From Lichenostomus cassidix (taxonomy: Eukaryota > Chordata > Aves > Passeriformes > Meliphagidae), in NCBI GenBank assembly GCA_008360975.2, contig CM039189.1, positions 12,652,056 to 12,716,055 of the forward strand: 64,000 nucleotides of DNA, written 5' to 3'. Below are positions 38,965 through 51,999 of the stretch, in pieces. The first letter of the stretch is position 1. Each line of letters starts with the position of its first letter. The notes beneath the pieces are model-generated. The model ran no database searches. It was given only the letters and a program-made list of their open reading frames with translations, and had not been told where the DNA came from. The translations under genes were made by a program, and so were the position numbers.

Positions 38965-41900
38965 ATACTAATTAGATTATAAGACTTGAACTTGGTAGTC
39001 AAAGTGCTCAAAGCAGAAAAGAAGAATTAGTTCTTCACAAATAGAAAGCCATATCATATTTTTTGTGTCATTCTGATGCATGTATTAACACTTTTTTTTT
39101 TTTTTTTAAATTTCACATTTTTCCTTTCATTATGTAGCAGCTGGACTATAAATATACCTGTTATTAAGGTATAGTTTCCAAGTACATAGAGTCAGAGGAA
39201 GACATGCTTTCTTTTGTCCTGGTGGAAATTGAGAGCACTGCCAGTGGTACCATTGAGAGTACAGTATTGTAAAAATGAGAGGGAATTACATTTTTAATCT
39301 TCCTTCCTACCATGGCTTCATATCCTTGCCTCTATGTCCAAATGCTTTTTCATTTTTGAGCACTTCTAAGTCAACAAAGATGCATTGTCATGGTGATAAC
39401 TGTTGGATAACACTGTCATGAAAATAACTGAATTAACTGGTTGGAGTAAAGTTCCTTATTTCATTATGTGACTGAGATATTGAGCCATGTCATTTCTCTT
39501 TCTCAGTGCACAACATGTAATAACTTACACAGCAAATTATTTTGCTGTGAGATACATTGTTTTAAGGTTTGAATGAAGGGAAGTAGTAAACCCAACAATT
39601 TTACTCACAAAGATAAATAATCTATTCCATTTGTTCACCTTCACCACTAATGAGTGCATCCATTTGCACCTGCATAAAATGTGATTTGCAAATCCAAATT
39701 TAGTATACATTTAACACATGCTACTACTACTACTGTAGTTTTTTATTATTCTGATTTTCATCTCAGTATGCAGACTTTTGGCCATGTCAGTCCTGCACAT
39801 CTCAGGTATTCTTTGTAGGATCTCATTGCATCTGCCAGTAAAAAAAAAAAATCCCTCTTTTGTATTTAGCTTTTGGAATACTCTATCAGGACAGATTTTT
39901 TTGTACAAAATTTCTCAAAGTTGATCTCACACACTCCACTGATTCCAGATGTTATTACATGTGACTGTCAGCAAATCTACCTGCTATCACATTTCTGACC
40001 TGGGTAAATACCTCTCTTACTGTTTCTGTGCTCTTCTGTTATGTATTCCCTCCATCCCTCTCCATTCAGCCTTGTAGCTTAATGAATTTTACAGAAATTT
40101 TCTTCATTTTTAACCTACAGGCAGAAAAAGAATATTCATGTCATTTTGCTTGAAATTCACACCACCTATATGAAATTTTTTTTAATTGCATTTCCTGCAG
40201 CAGAAATGGGAGCACAGTCAGTTGGCCCAGAGGAACTCCAAGACACCCACAGCTGGATAAATTCCTGCTGTTCACTTCTGTCTTGCCTGTAGGCATTTTT
40301 TAACAGTTTTCAGTTCATGTGCACTTTTACCTCTTGTTTAATTTTAATTTGTCTTACAACATAATAATACCTTTAGGGAGTATTAGTGCTACAGTAAGAG
40401 CATACATAAATTCTGTGTATACATCTACATATGTGTATGTGTGCATAACATACACAAAAGATGAGCAGTGCCTCCCCTGCAGTAGTTCCACCCTCCAGCT
40501 AGGTTAAGCTTTAAAAAAAATAATATGGTCACTTGCATAAACATTGATTGGGCTTTCTATAAAGGGTCTTTAAAATAAAGTAGAGATTAAACTAAGTGAC
40601 TAGAGAAGTAAACAGAAATTGCTGCAAGCAATATACCAAGCAGGGAGTTTTTACCCCAATGAGAGGAAGGAGAATTTGCTGAGCACCTAGAAGTGGGAAT
40701 TAAAAAAATAAAAGTCTCCAGAGTTTTACTCATCTTTTGAATTTTCCTGTCATGCTACCCTGTCTGTCTGTCACACAAATTCCTCCCTTCCTTGGCAACC
40801 ATATGAGAAATGGACCTGCAGCAGCTACCTGTGCCACACTCTGTGTCCTCTTCTTGAGACAAGATGTTCAAGCTGCAAAGAGCCAAGGTCAAGGAAAACA
40901 GGCACTTCTCCTAAGAAAACGTTTGGTTTGGTTGACCAGAAAGATACTCTGAGACGAATACCTGGATTGCAGCAGCTCTTGGAGAAGTGGGAGGGAGAAG
41001 TGCTGGGGAGCAGGAGGATGCCAGGAGCTCTGCTGGTGCTGGAGGGAAACGGGAGGTTTTTTAAGTTATAAAGAATGTAGTTTATTATACTCAGAATGAG
41101 GGAAGGGGTGTGGTTAGGTTAAAACAGACTAAGGAAAAATCTACTTAGAGAAGGAATGAAAGGGGGGAAGGAAACAAACTATTACTGAAAATGAAAGGCA
41201 ACCCATAGCAAAAATTTGTAAACTGCTGATAAGAAGCCTAATGAGAACTGTGTGTCCCGTACAGAACTGTGACGTGCCTTAGTTTAGAGATTACATTTTA
41301 TTAAACTTAACTGCACCCTGTAGAAATCACACCCTCACCAAAAATTGTTTTGAAAGTGTTTTACTTTCAATTATTTCAGATAAACACAAACAGGTAAAGT
41401 GCTTGATAGAGTTTAAAGAACTGTATCTCTAGTGAGTCTACTTTTTTGTATAGGTAACATATAATAAGAAAAGAATATTATTATAGAGACAACAAAACCA
41501 GATTGTCAACTGGTGGAAATCAGCATAGCTCTTTCCAAGTTACATGAATCAACATTTAAACTTATTATTTAAGTGGAAGAAGTTATACTACAAACATTTT
41601 GTAATGTTTACTTATTCACAGATATTGAAATTTTAAGGTTTAAAGTTTGGGTTTTTTTTTTAATTTTTATTTTCCAATTCAATTTGAAAATCTGAATTTT
41701 AAAATTTTTGCATCCCCTATGGCACGAAGTTGTTTGGATACATTGTGTAAAGTTATATATAAAGCTCATATTATATATACAAAGTTGCAAGGAGATACTT
41801 ACTTTAAACTACTGAGAGCAGTCCTGTAAACTGAAATAGTTTTTATTTATGAGGTTAGAACTATTAATTTCAAAGACAACATATGTACATCTCCAGAAGT

Positions 41901-44066
41901 ACTCATGTGAAAATGCATTGTCGATTATGTAACTCTTAGCTTCTCCTTCAGAGTCCTAAAAAATAACAGCTTCACTGATTGATCAGGAGACAGTGTTGTC
42001 ATTTGACAGAGGCCTGCAAATGTTAGGCTTTGGTACCTCAGCTGGAAAAATCTCCCCAGATCCATAATTAGCATCCCATATATCATGAGCTTCCTTGTAA
42101 TATATGATCAGATCCCTTGCCATTTATGGAAAACATAGTGTGCACAATTTTTCCTGTATTTTCTTATAAATTGATGCCTCTATATTTTTGGATATCTTGA
42201 GTTATGAAGCCTCTAGTAAAGCTGCTATGGCTCACATGGAGATAAATGTAGAAAGTGACTTTCTGTTGCATGGTCAGGGAGGTTGATCAGACTTTGTTGT
42301 CACTGACAAGATGCGGAATGGTTCTGGCTCTGATTCCATTGTACTTCCCTGGAATAAAACAGGGAGTCCAAGACAACTCTGTACTTACCTAGAGTAGTCA
42401 AAAACCTTTACAACAGCTGTAATCTAAGACTTTATTAAAAAGTAAGCTGCGATAGTTGATTACATGCAAACAGTTGAACAGCTAAGGAAAAAACATGTAG
42501 AACAAAAAGCAGCGTGGAATACTTTCTTTAATGCAAAAAAGCAAAATTGACTATCTAAAGACAATCTTCAGAATATGCAGAATTAAGTTTTAATGCTTTA
42601 TGCCTGTCTCTCTTTCCTAAATGTTTGACTATAATCCAAACAAATTCAATCCTTCTAATGCATTTCTATGATTTTCACCTTAGACACTAAGGCAGCATTA
42701 GGAATTTATCTCTCTTTGCCCTTTACCTTGATGGTGACACGTTGTCAAGCCAGACAATATTCTATGTCAGAAATATCAAGATTTCCCATAACCTGAATTT
42801 AGTAATTCCCATGTACTTTTAGCTTCCTGACTCTTTTTACTGTCTGCATTTCAGTAAGGAGTCCCTGCTATCTGCTCATCACTTCTAATTACTTTTATTT
42901 TAGCCCATGTTCCTGGTTTCTGGGCCAAGAACTTTAAAGAACTATGAGGTACTCTGACGAAGCATTTAATCAGGGCTGAGTAATCCAACAAAAAGCTTTT
43001 CAGGGCAGGGTGGAATATGGGCGGAACCATATTGTCTGCCCAATTATTATGTTTCCTGTTCTCAGCCCTGAAAGAGTTCCTGCAGGGACCAGAGGACCTG
43101 CCCATGGCTTGATGGGAAGAGTTCCCGAGTAAGTAGAAGCCATGGGAAAAGGGAGTGGTGGCAAAAGACAACATAAAATCACTGAAGCAGGGAAGACACA
43201 GTGAAGTAAGGAAGCACACACACTTTTCAACTCCTAAAGCTTTTGTCATCGGAGAGCAAAACTCTCTAGAAGAATTTGTGGCTATGGGTGAGGGGCAGGG
43301 GAAACCTAGCCATTAATTCCTAAGAGGTGTTATCAGATGCATCAGGGTTTGGCTGTAAATTTGACTACATTGCTGTGGTGCACAGAGAAATGAGTGAGGA
43401 AATATCTGATTAAAGTGTACATTGCTTCTGAGGCAACTGAATGTTGCCATAGCAATTGAGATGAAATGTGCAAAGAAGTGAGATAATTAAATCTAACCCC
43501 TTTAGTAGTTTTGATAGTCAATGCACTGCCAATAGGAAAAGTTATCTACAGTGTTAAAGATAAAACATACTCCTTGTGGAAGTTCTCCTTGCTGGTATTT
43601 TGTTGCTCTCTTTCTAAATACTTTGCTTCAGGTAGCTAATTTGAATGTTCTCTTTAATAATCAAATACAGTTTTGACCTTGGTCAAAAGCCTAGGACTTT
43701 TGCAGACTTATTGTATCATGGGAAGTGTGTACAGAAATTATTCACCCTTCCTCTGTGTGCAGTACAGTAAAGCCCAGGCTGTCACCTCAAAGCTTACAGT
43801 TCAATAATATCTAGAACGTGCTGCCCTCTTCAGGAGCCAGTGATCAGAAATGGGCAGTTTTGTTTAATGCTCCAGAAACCGGATTGAGCAAACAGGAGTA
43901 CAGGGCTGAATTGTTTTTTTATTTTTGACATTTGTAATGCCAGTGCCAGAGACACTGAAAACGGTTGTAACCTAAATAGACAAATCTGATTTTTGAAAAA
44001 GGAATTCAAAGACTTTTTAACATTTCTTTAAATTTGAGAGCTGGGTAGTCATACACACACCCAGCC
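38965..44066. other. Non-coding stretch, nothing recognised
   Basis: More than 5 kb without a supported gene. Poly-T (39092-39107) and poly-A tracts are present. A purine-rich patch lies at 40975-41058. The 132-codon minus-strand frame at 42851-43249 overlaps another minus-strand frame (43000-43230) and shows no domain, so I treat it as chance. Confidence 0.6.
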
Positions 44067-44098
44067 ATTTATTTATTTATTTATTTATTTATTTATTT
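44067..44098. repeat. (ATTT)8 tetranucleotide microsatellite
   Basis: Eight perfect ATTT units occupy 32 bases. They are preceded by a short ACACAC run at 44053-44060. Confidence 0.96.
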
Positions 44099-46440
44099 CA
44101 GCCATCAAAGCAAAAGCCAGGAGAAGCCTTGACTCACTTCTTCTATGCGATGAACTCCATATTCTATATAGCAGCAAATAACCTGTTAAAATTACTTGTG
44201 CCCAAAAAGAGTCCATACATTAGCAATAACACTAAACTTACTTTACTTTCAGCTGCTCTGCTCATCTGAAACCATACAAGTACTTAAACCATGATTTAGT
44301 AGAACATTACAACATATACTTAACTCTGAGCACAAACATTGCTGTAATGCCTTCAGGAGGACACTCGTGTGAAAGTATTGAACAACTTGTGTCTCAGCCT
44401 GGTGGATTGCATACCTGACTGATAGGTGGGGAGAGGCCCACAATTTTCAGTTCATATCTTACAGCACTGTCATGTTCTAGAATCTTAATAATTAAGCAGG
44501 TAAGAGGCAAAATCTTTCGTGAATATAATTCCTTTTGAAGTCCATGAGAGCTTTGGTTCACCTATGAAGTAGTGACATTTTATTGGTTTACAAATAGATT
44601 TGTAAAAAATATAAAAAATACAGCTTTGTGGAAGGAAGACTCAAAAGCTGTGTGGGGGAAAGGCAGCTCTTACTTTGATGAAATGAATGGATTTTTTCAG
44701 TAAGAGTCCCAAACAGGAAGTTGATAAATGTGTACCTCACTCAAACAGCATATTTGCAAACTCAGAGGGCTGAGGAGCAGAGATCTATGAGAAGCACACA
44801 GAAGCCAGAGCTTTGTGGGAACTTGGTTCCACTGCAACTGATGTTCAAAGAATTACTTTTGAGCTTACGTGAAATATTGTTCCTTTGGCTGAGAGGGACC
44901 CTGTTTTCTGTATTTTATAAATGGAGCAAAACAAATATTCTGTGCTACATCTGATGTGGGGCACTATGAAGAAGGTGTGGCCCAGGAAGAATGGAGCAAA
45001 AGCAGCTTTAAGCCACCTCTGTAGATGCTGAGATTCAAGGCTGCTACAGGCCAATGAATCTTCACATGAAATAGAGCAGCCCTCAGGGACTGTTCTAATT
45101 TACACGAGCTTTAGCCAGGCTCCCTTTTTCTTGTGCTGTGTGCAGCCTAGATTAAGTCTGAATTTCTGCAGCACTGCACACCCTGGAAACTCCCTTTTTG
45201 CCCAAGGTAAACTCCTTGAACGGAAATAACTTCTCTACCCTACTGTGGAATTTTCTGTCTGGAGTCTCCCTTACCTTTAAATACCTTGAGTTCCTCCAGT
45301 GTACAACTGGTCATGATGAGAACCTGGACTTGATCTATCATTTATCTGAGTTTTTACTTTTTCTCTTTAACTGTAATAGTCCTATTAGATTTCAATTTTT
45401 TTTTTTTTTTTTTTTTGGCTTGTGACTGCATCTCTTGGTTCTAGTAGCATTTTCTCAACATAATATTTAATCGAATTCCTTAATTCTCTCCCCCTCATGT
45501 TTACTTAAAGATTTCATTTTCTCAAACAGTGAAAACAGTTAAGAGTGATAAGTGAGTTTTAAGTGTTTTTCCTTCTTTGGCATGAAACTCCTTTACCTCA
45601 GAAAACTATATATGAGGCAGATTCTGTACCTAACTGGCCACTTCAGCAGGAGTAAAGTTGTATTCTGTGTGAGAAATGATCACAGAATTTAGCCTATTAT
45701 CCTGAAAACTTTTTATTCTCAAAGTGCACAATTGGTACGTATAGCACATAAAATCACAGAGAAGTCTCTGTCGGTGCTGAGTGAAAGTGATCACTCTCTC
45801 TCCCTTCAGCCTTTAGTGCAGGGAATGGCAGCAGTGATTCATTTCTTTCTAAAGAAAACAGAGTAGCCATGATGTCAGGTGTAAAACAGACTGAAAGGGA
45901 TCATAGAAGGGAAGGAAGTGAAGAGAGTTAAGCAGTATTCATTCTTTCATTTTCACACTGGGGTCAAAGCATGCAGATGAGGTGTGGGGTGTACTCAGTA
46001 CTTCCTCAGGACCCTAGTCTGACCATTGCAAACTTAGAGCCCATGAGCAATATTATTCTGAAGGAAAATGTAAAGGCTGATTGTTTTAATAGCAATGGAA
46101 TTTTTTAAATACTAATACAAGTTTCTTAATGAGTTAGGAAGAAAGCCTTTAACACATCATTGGTAATTGTCTCTGCTGATCATAACCCTCAATGCTCATG
46201 TTTTCTCCTACTCCACAGTAGAGTGACAGTGAGCCCATGGCTTTATTTTCAAAAATAGAGTCACAAGTTGGATGCCAAGATCCTATGTCTGTGTTTTGTG
46301 AAAACTATGCAGATAAACTCCAGCTGGCATGCAGTTCTAAATACAGATATGCACAATAGCTTGTGCTTTTTTCTAATCCAGTACCTGCTAAGTACACGTA
46401 ATACATATTTGGAACTGCATTAAACTATTGATCCATGATT
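44099..46440. other. Non-coding stretch with a poly-T tract
   Basis: No gene was recognised. A run of 21 T bases lies at 45396-45416. The remainder is AT-rich sequence with short open frames. Confidence 0.6.
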
Positions 46441-46456
46441 TGAAAATGCATTTTCA
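46441..46456. other. Perfect 16-bp palindrome
   Basis: TGAAAATGCATTTTCA is its own reverse complement. It lies about 90 bases upstream of the exon-like unit at 46547. It could be a dimeric binding site or a chance palindrome. Confidence 0.55.
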
Positions 46457-46546
46457 TTTTTTGTTTTGATGCTGATGCACTGTTTGGCAGTTAGAATCCC
46501 TGCAGATGAGAATATAATAACTAATAACACTTTCTTTGCTTTCTAG

Positions 46547-46588
46547 GGTCTTTATGGCAGAATGATGAATTCCATCTTTTCCAGAATG
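46547..46588 (+). other. Candidate 42-nt cassette exon
   Basis: All three splicing signals are strong. A branch-point-like ACTAATAAC lies about 20 bases before the acceptor, the acceptor is TTTCTTTGCTTTCTAG ending at 46546, and the donor is ATG|GTAAGC at 46589. The enclosed 42 bases are a multiple of three. Two frames are open: GLYGRMMNSIFSRM (frame 0) and SLWQNDEFHLFQN (offset two bases). The third has a TGA. I do not recognise either peptide. It could be a microexon of a long + strand gene whose intron fills much of the window, an exon of a non-coding RNA, or a pseudo-exon. There is no neighbouring coding exon in the window to confirm it. Confidence 0.4.
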
Positions 46589-47952
46589 GTAAGCAAAAAG
46601 CTTTTTCTGTTTCTGATAAGAACAGAAGGTAAATTCTTGTAAGAAAGGATTGCCAAATTGCTTGAGAAATAACTGTACTGTACAATTTAATAATTATATG
46701 GCTTATACAACTGAAAATATTTGAATATTCAAATCCTGTAAGCTACCTAGAAAAGATTTGCAGAACATTATGCTAATTATTCAAAAGAAAATATAGGAGG
46801 ATTTAACATCCTTGTTAGAAATGCTGATGACCACAGAACGCTCAACGATTTATTTTTCTTAACAATGTATTGTAATGTATAAATTCCCTTAAACATAAAT
46901 ATCTCTATTCTTTAGGCTGAAAAAGAGTGAATTCCACAGCGTGCTACTATTTGTATGAAATTGATCTTTATTTATGTTTCACTGGAGCTTTGTTGTATGC
47001 CTGAATTTAAAAATATGTAGTTTACAAACATAGATATCACTTCTGCATGCTGTCATGTTGTTTTAAAAAGATGGTTTCATCTTTCATTCTTTTTTTTCAA
47101 TGGCTGAAAAAGTCAGTATTTATTTTGCCCCTTGATCATAACATCTTTACAATCAAATAAAAAGAAAAATTCATCATACTGTATGTGTAAAGGTCATCCT
47201 AAAATAACACTTCTGAGCAAACTACTGAATTCTATGAGTACATTTCCAAGGAGAAATGTTTTCCAACCGGTTTCGGGCATTCACTTTTAAAAAAATCCTT
47301 TCCCACAGCATAAAAATATAGTCTGAAATCAACATAAAAACATCATGAAGTAAAACTACTGTGGAAGCTAAAGTGGAAAGAACTATTACTTGAAAAATAT
47401 ATCATTGGAGCACAACTTCTAACTTAAAATTTGCTTCTTAGTGTTACAATTGAAGATTTCCATCTAACCACAAAAGGAGCTCAAGATTTTTCAAAAAAAA
47501 AGGAGATTATTCACAAAATTTAATGCATCAAAGTTTAAAATAATAATAGATTTAAAATATGTGAGACTGATATTTTTGTAGTATCTGACAGAACCAGCAT
47601 CAAAATTGCCAGTGTACAAGAAAACCAATAGTAAAACACAAGTTTTGTGATGACCTTTAGGAATGATTTCTGATCAACATGGAGGGTTAGTTGTTCTTTG
47701 AAACTTTTTTCTAGCAAAGTAAATCCTGCAGGTGAAGCTGTTTTGGTGCACTTGGTTTTGACCTGTAGCTCTACCCCTCTGATGACAGCAATGAGGTCTG
47801 CTGTGGCAAGGTCTGTAATGTGCTTCTACCTGCCAGCTAAGAGGGAAAGAACAGAGTATTTCAGAGCTATCATGCCTGCAGATCCTTCAGGGGCATATCT
47901 GTAAATAAAGAAAGGGAAAAGTCATGCTGAACTAGGGCTGGGGGTGGCGGGA

Positions 47953-47956
<4 letters not shown>
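46589..47956. other. Non-coding stretch following the candidate exon
   Basis: The sequence is AT-rich with no recognised gene or repeat. Just after the candidate exon, pyrimidine words (TTTTTCTGTTTCTG near 46602-46615) could act as splicing-regulator sites, although this is speculative. Confidence 0.55.
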
Positions 47957-47984
<28 letters not shown>

Positions 47985-47988
47985 AAAA
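47957..47988. repeat. (AAAT)n tetranucleotide microsatellite
   Basis: About eight AAAT units form an uninterrupted run, preceded by the G-rich patch GGGCTGGGGGTGGCGGGAG at 47935-47953. Confidence 0.95.
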
Positions 47989-48158
47989 GAGCAGTCCAAA
48001 CAGGCATGAGAACTACATTTAACCTCTTTCATCCACAAACATAAAAATGTTCAAGAAGAACTCAAGAGCCATTTTTAATCTAAAAGATTAACTATGTGAC
48101 AGTCAAGTATGTACCATCAAAGGGCCTGCCTCCTTTGTGTATATTTGCCTATTAGCAG

Positions 48159-48263
48159 TGGGCCCTTGGCACAAGGATTGTACGTAGGTTGCAGCCACAG
48201 ACAGACACTTGCACTGCATACACCCTGCTCTGCAATGTTCATTAGACAAAAATACTGTCAAAG
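48159..48263 (+). other. Weak candidate exon, 105 nt
   Basis: An acceptor-like TTTGCCTATTAGCAG ends at 48158 and a consensus donor AAG|GTAAGT follows 48263. The 105 bases are a multiple of three and one frame is open throughout (offset one base, 34 codons). Joining it directly to the 42-nt unit at 46547 would give a stop in every frame that is open in that unit. If the two are spliced together, the transcript is therefore probably non-coding or ends here. The branch point is unclear. Confidence 0.18.
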
Positions 48264-49959
48264 GTAAGTGTTTACCAGCAGCTTTAGTCTACTTAAAATC
48301 ATTTTAACCTGAGGCTGATTTTGTGAAGAAGGCTTGGGTCAGGAAGGGGAGAAGAAAGACACATTTCATTTTTCATGAAAATGAATGTATTCAGCTAGTA
48401 TCCTGATCTGAGGTAATTTATAACTAAATTTGCATGTTAAGTGAAATTATAATTATTTTTATTTTGAGGCCAAATGTATGATTTACACTATAAGTGAAGT
48501 AGATGGGACAAAAGCTTGGATTTTAAGGGTTACTACAACAAAGACAGTAATAGATTATTGTGCATAGAATTAATTTTTGTATGTGTAACCATGTGCACCT
48601 CAGTGGATTTTCTCTGACTTGCTCAGGAATACAGGGTTACCCTGTTGATTATGGATTTCCTTTATGTAAATATTAATTCAAATATAAATATCTTTTCAAG
48701 CTGGGTATCTTTTGTTTAAGGAATGGGAAACTGAGCTTCGTCACATTACTTCCTTTCAGCATGGCAAGGCTTTCTCTAATCTTAAAACCAAGACAAATAT
48801 CACAGAGTAAAATAAATTGTTGAATATATAATTAATATCACTTTAAGAAAATACACTCCCCTTCTCATTTCACTTTACCTCTGCTTAATGTATAAAAATT
48901 AAATGCACATTACTATGAAGAGCCATAACTTCTAGATTTTAATGTAAAAATGAACGTTTTTCTATGTATGTTAATAAATGACCTGTTACCTCAAATTATT
49001 CCTAAATATGTGCCATTTAGTGGTAGCATTTCATCAAATATATAAACATTTTGTCATAAATGTTTAATTCCACAAGTTTTAATATATGGAAAATCATGTC
49101 AGATAGACTGAGAACATAAAAGACCCACTAACACACTCGGAAGACAGCTGCAGCTAAAAACTGAAGAAGACAAAAAAATAGTTCTCACTTTCTTCTCAAT
49201 TAAAACTCTGCAATTATTCTTTGAGATTATAGATCTCTATTGGGATTCTGGTTACACAGAACTTTTTGGTTCATTTCACAGGAATAATATTCATCTTAAT
49301 TAGCAAAAACAATTGATGGGCTTTTCTCTTTTTCACAAGAGGGAGTTCACTTGGTGTACTGATTACGAGCAGTAGATTATCCTGATAAATGAAAAGTTCT
49401 TGTCTTTCTGAACAGCAGCTGAATATGTTAGCTGTCTTCAGCCTTGTAGCTTCTTTGTTAGACATCACCTTGTTGAGACAGAATGACTTACTTGGTAAGT
49501 GGTTGACCCGATTTTTTGTCTGGCACCCTAACATTGCTGGGCATTATGCCAAGATGGATTCTGTAGCTATTTATGACTGCATTCAAGGTTCAACTATGCA
49601 AATCACAACTATTAGCCAAAAAAGCAGAGCAGATTTGTTTTTTAAATATTTCCATAGCTCACAAGGTCAAAGCACTTGTTTTCACAATTTCAAAATATAG
49701 TTTTATAAGTAATGATCAGCAATGTTTTAAGAGATTGTCACCTTTAACATTTTATTTAGACTGATTTAGACAGAACCTAAGCATTTTTCCTCGTGTGCTA
49801 CACAATAATTGTATTGAGAACAGGAAGAAGACAAGAGCTGAAGTGAAAAAAATATATTTCATTTTATCTGTCTGTGACTATCTTAGCCATACCATACAGA
49901 ATTACAGTAAAATAAAAAGAAGATGAACTGTGACCAAATGCCTTTAGAGAGCACAGGCT
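48264..49959. other. Non-coding stretch with a third weak exon-like unit
   Basis: No gene was recognised. A 53-base unit at 49442-49494 lies between a GTCTTCAG acceptor with a poor pyrimidine tract and a good donor TTG|GTAAGT. By itself it is unconvincing. Confidence 0.45.
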
Positions 49960-50330
49960 TCCTCTGAGGCTGCCCTGATGCAGCTGTGGGAATGGCACAG
50001 AGGGACAAGGACCAAGTGCCTGCCCTGCCCACAGTGTGGACACACCCACATTGCCTGCACCTCCTTGCTGGGCCTGAAACCAGCCCTGAGTCCCACACAA
50101 GTCCCTAGGCAGGATGGATTCACAATTCTTTTTGCCTGACATTTGCCAGACCTAAACTCATGCAGCATCTTTCTGGTGGATTGTGCTTGCAGGCAGTACA
50201 GGGCACAGTGGCCCATAGACCTGTTCTTGCATCAGGCACTGAATTGGTGGTGGTGGTTTGCTGGACTTCAGCTTGGAGATTTCTGTAGGGTTTGGTGTCC
50301 TCCCCCCATTCCCATGACATTTAACCCTCA
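49960..50330. other. GC-richer unexplained block
   Basis: The first 140 bases in particular stand out from the surrounding AT-rich DNA by high G+C and CA/TG-rich words such as CCTGCCCTGCCCACAG. Several short open frames overlap on the minus strand in different frames (49864-50320), which could suit an eroded retroelement or pseudogene. No family was recognised. Confidence 0.4.
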
Positions 50331-51999
50331 CTGAGACTCAAAAGTAAAACTTGTGTGATTGCAAAAGGAAGTAGTGCTACAGAAGTTCTTTGGGATAGGT
50401 TTGCCATTTGCTCTGTGTTCTCTCCATTGTCCATCCTGATTTGAATCTTTTGGTAGTCATTGCTATCATCCTGCAGAGTGGCTGTTGTTTTGTCTCAGTT
50501 CTACAAAGTAATAATGAAAACATACTTACAAAACTAGCAATGGTATATGTTATGTAGTAAGAACTGTGTCTACAGAAAATTGAAATGTGATTTAAACACA
50601 TATAAAAATGATTACTCATAAGCAGAAATTGAAAAGAGGTTATGTGCACAAGTTGTTACAAGATGGATTTTAAAAAGACATATATCTCTACCATACCCTA
50701 ATTTCCTGACAAACCTAACAAAAGTACTAATAAACCTTACACACGTATCAGCACTTACCTATTGAAAATACTCAGTTACAAAAGAATAATTCCATTCATC
50801 CAACACCTAAAGATTCAAGAACATAATACCAACAGGCAATAAATAATAAAAAATAATAATAATATAGAATATAGAGACATGGGTATAATGATAATATAGA
50901 CTATATGTAGTAGTCAACATAGTAAATTGAGACATTTCCTCTTAGAGAAAAGGGAAGCAGATTTAAAACCAAATGGAGTCTGTTTTCTAACAGAGGTTTG
51001 GGCATACTTTGGATTAGGTCGTCAGACAGAATCTGAGAAGATGGAAGCACAAGTGCCTTCTTCAGAAAAGCATCCTTCACATAACACCAAGCACGGATAA
51101 AGGCTGCTTAATTTATTGATTGTAACATAAAATAATTAACAAGGCTGTACCTCTGGTTCAGAGTATATTTCTTTGAGTTAAATGAGGGGTTAACATAAAG
51201 AACCTAAAACAGTTAATTGTTTTAACAATTTGCCTTATTGGTCAACAATTTTCTTTATAGTTGTAAAATAAAAAGCATTTTTAAAAATATTCTATTGACT
51301 AAGAAAAATCTGAGTGTGAGTTAACAGCGGCTGAGCATAGTTTTCATTTGTGTGATGCTTTTTATTCATCACCTGAGTTTTGTGGGCTGTGGTGAAATAA
51401 TGTGTTTCAGCAAAAGGAAAAGAATTATGGGAGAAATGTGAATAAGTGCAGAATAAAGCCAATTAAGATAAAGTAATTGGTCAAAGTCTGATTTCTTTGT
51501 TTTAGTTACCATCCACTTGGAGCAGGACTCATTGATCTTACAAACTGCAGGACTGAGAGTGTAGGGCTTCCCTGAGTCATCTGTATCAGTATAACCCCAA
51601 ACTTCTGACAAGGTGTGGAAGAGGCTTCCAAGTAGGGAAAATATTTTAATGTGGGACAAAAAATATCGTTTGAATTGGGAATATGGAAATTTTACATCAA
51701 ATTCATAGGATTTGTACAAAGAAGTAGAATTTGATCCTTATTAATACAATACAAAGCCTTGGAATTTATTCATTGTTAAACTTCTGTGCTTTAGCCAATT
51801 CTTTTTTAAAGAGTCCCTTCTCCAATGGGAGTCACAGAGCCCTGTGTTAAGGTAAACATTGGTAAACTCTGTCCACAGACAAATCTAAATAATACTTAAG
51901 AAACTAAATCCAAGACATTAGCAATAAAAATACTTAGCATGTATTTGTTTCCTGGGAGCCTACATGGAAATTGAATTCCACTGAGCTGCACTTACACAG
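50331..51999. other. Non-coding stretch, nothing recognised
   Basis: The stretch is AT-rich, with an (AAT)n-like low-complexity run at 50838-50868. The 116-codon minus-strand frame at 51369-51719 has no domain and is treated as chance. Confidence 0.6.

Noticed and set aside
42851..43249. 132-codon minus-strand frame
   Set aside because: No domain or splice flanks, and it overlaps a second minus-strand frame (43000-43230). Most likely chance.
49442..49494. 53-nt exon-like unit with GTAAGT donor
   Set aside because: The pyrimidine tract is weak and the length is not a multiple of three. It is kept only as part of the transcript hypothesis.
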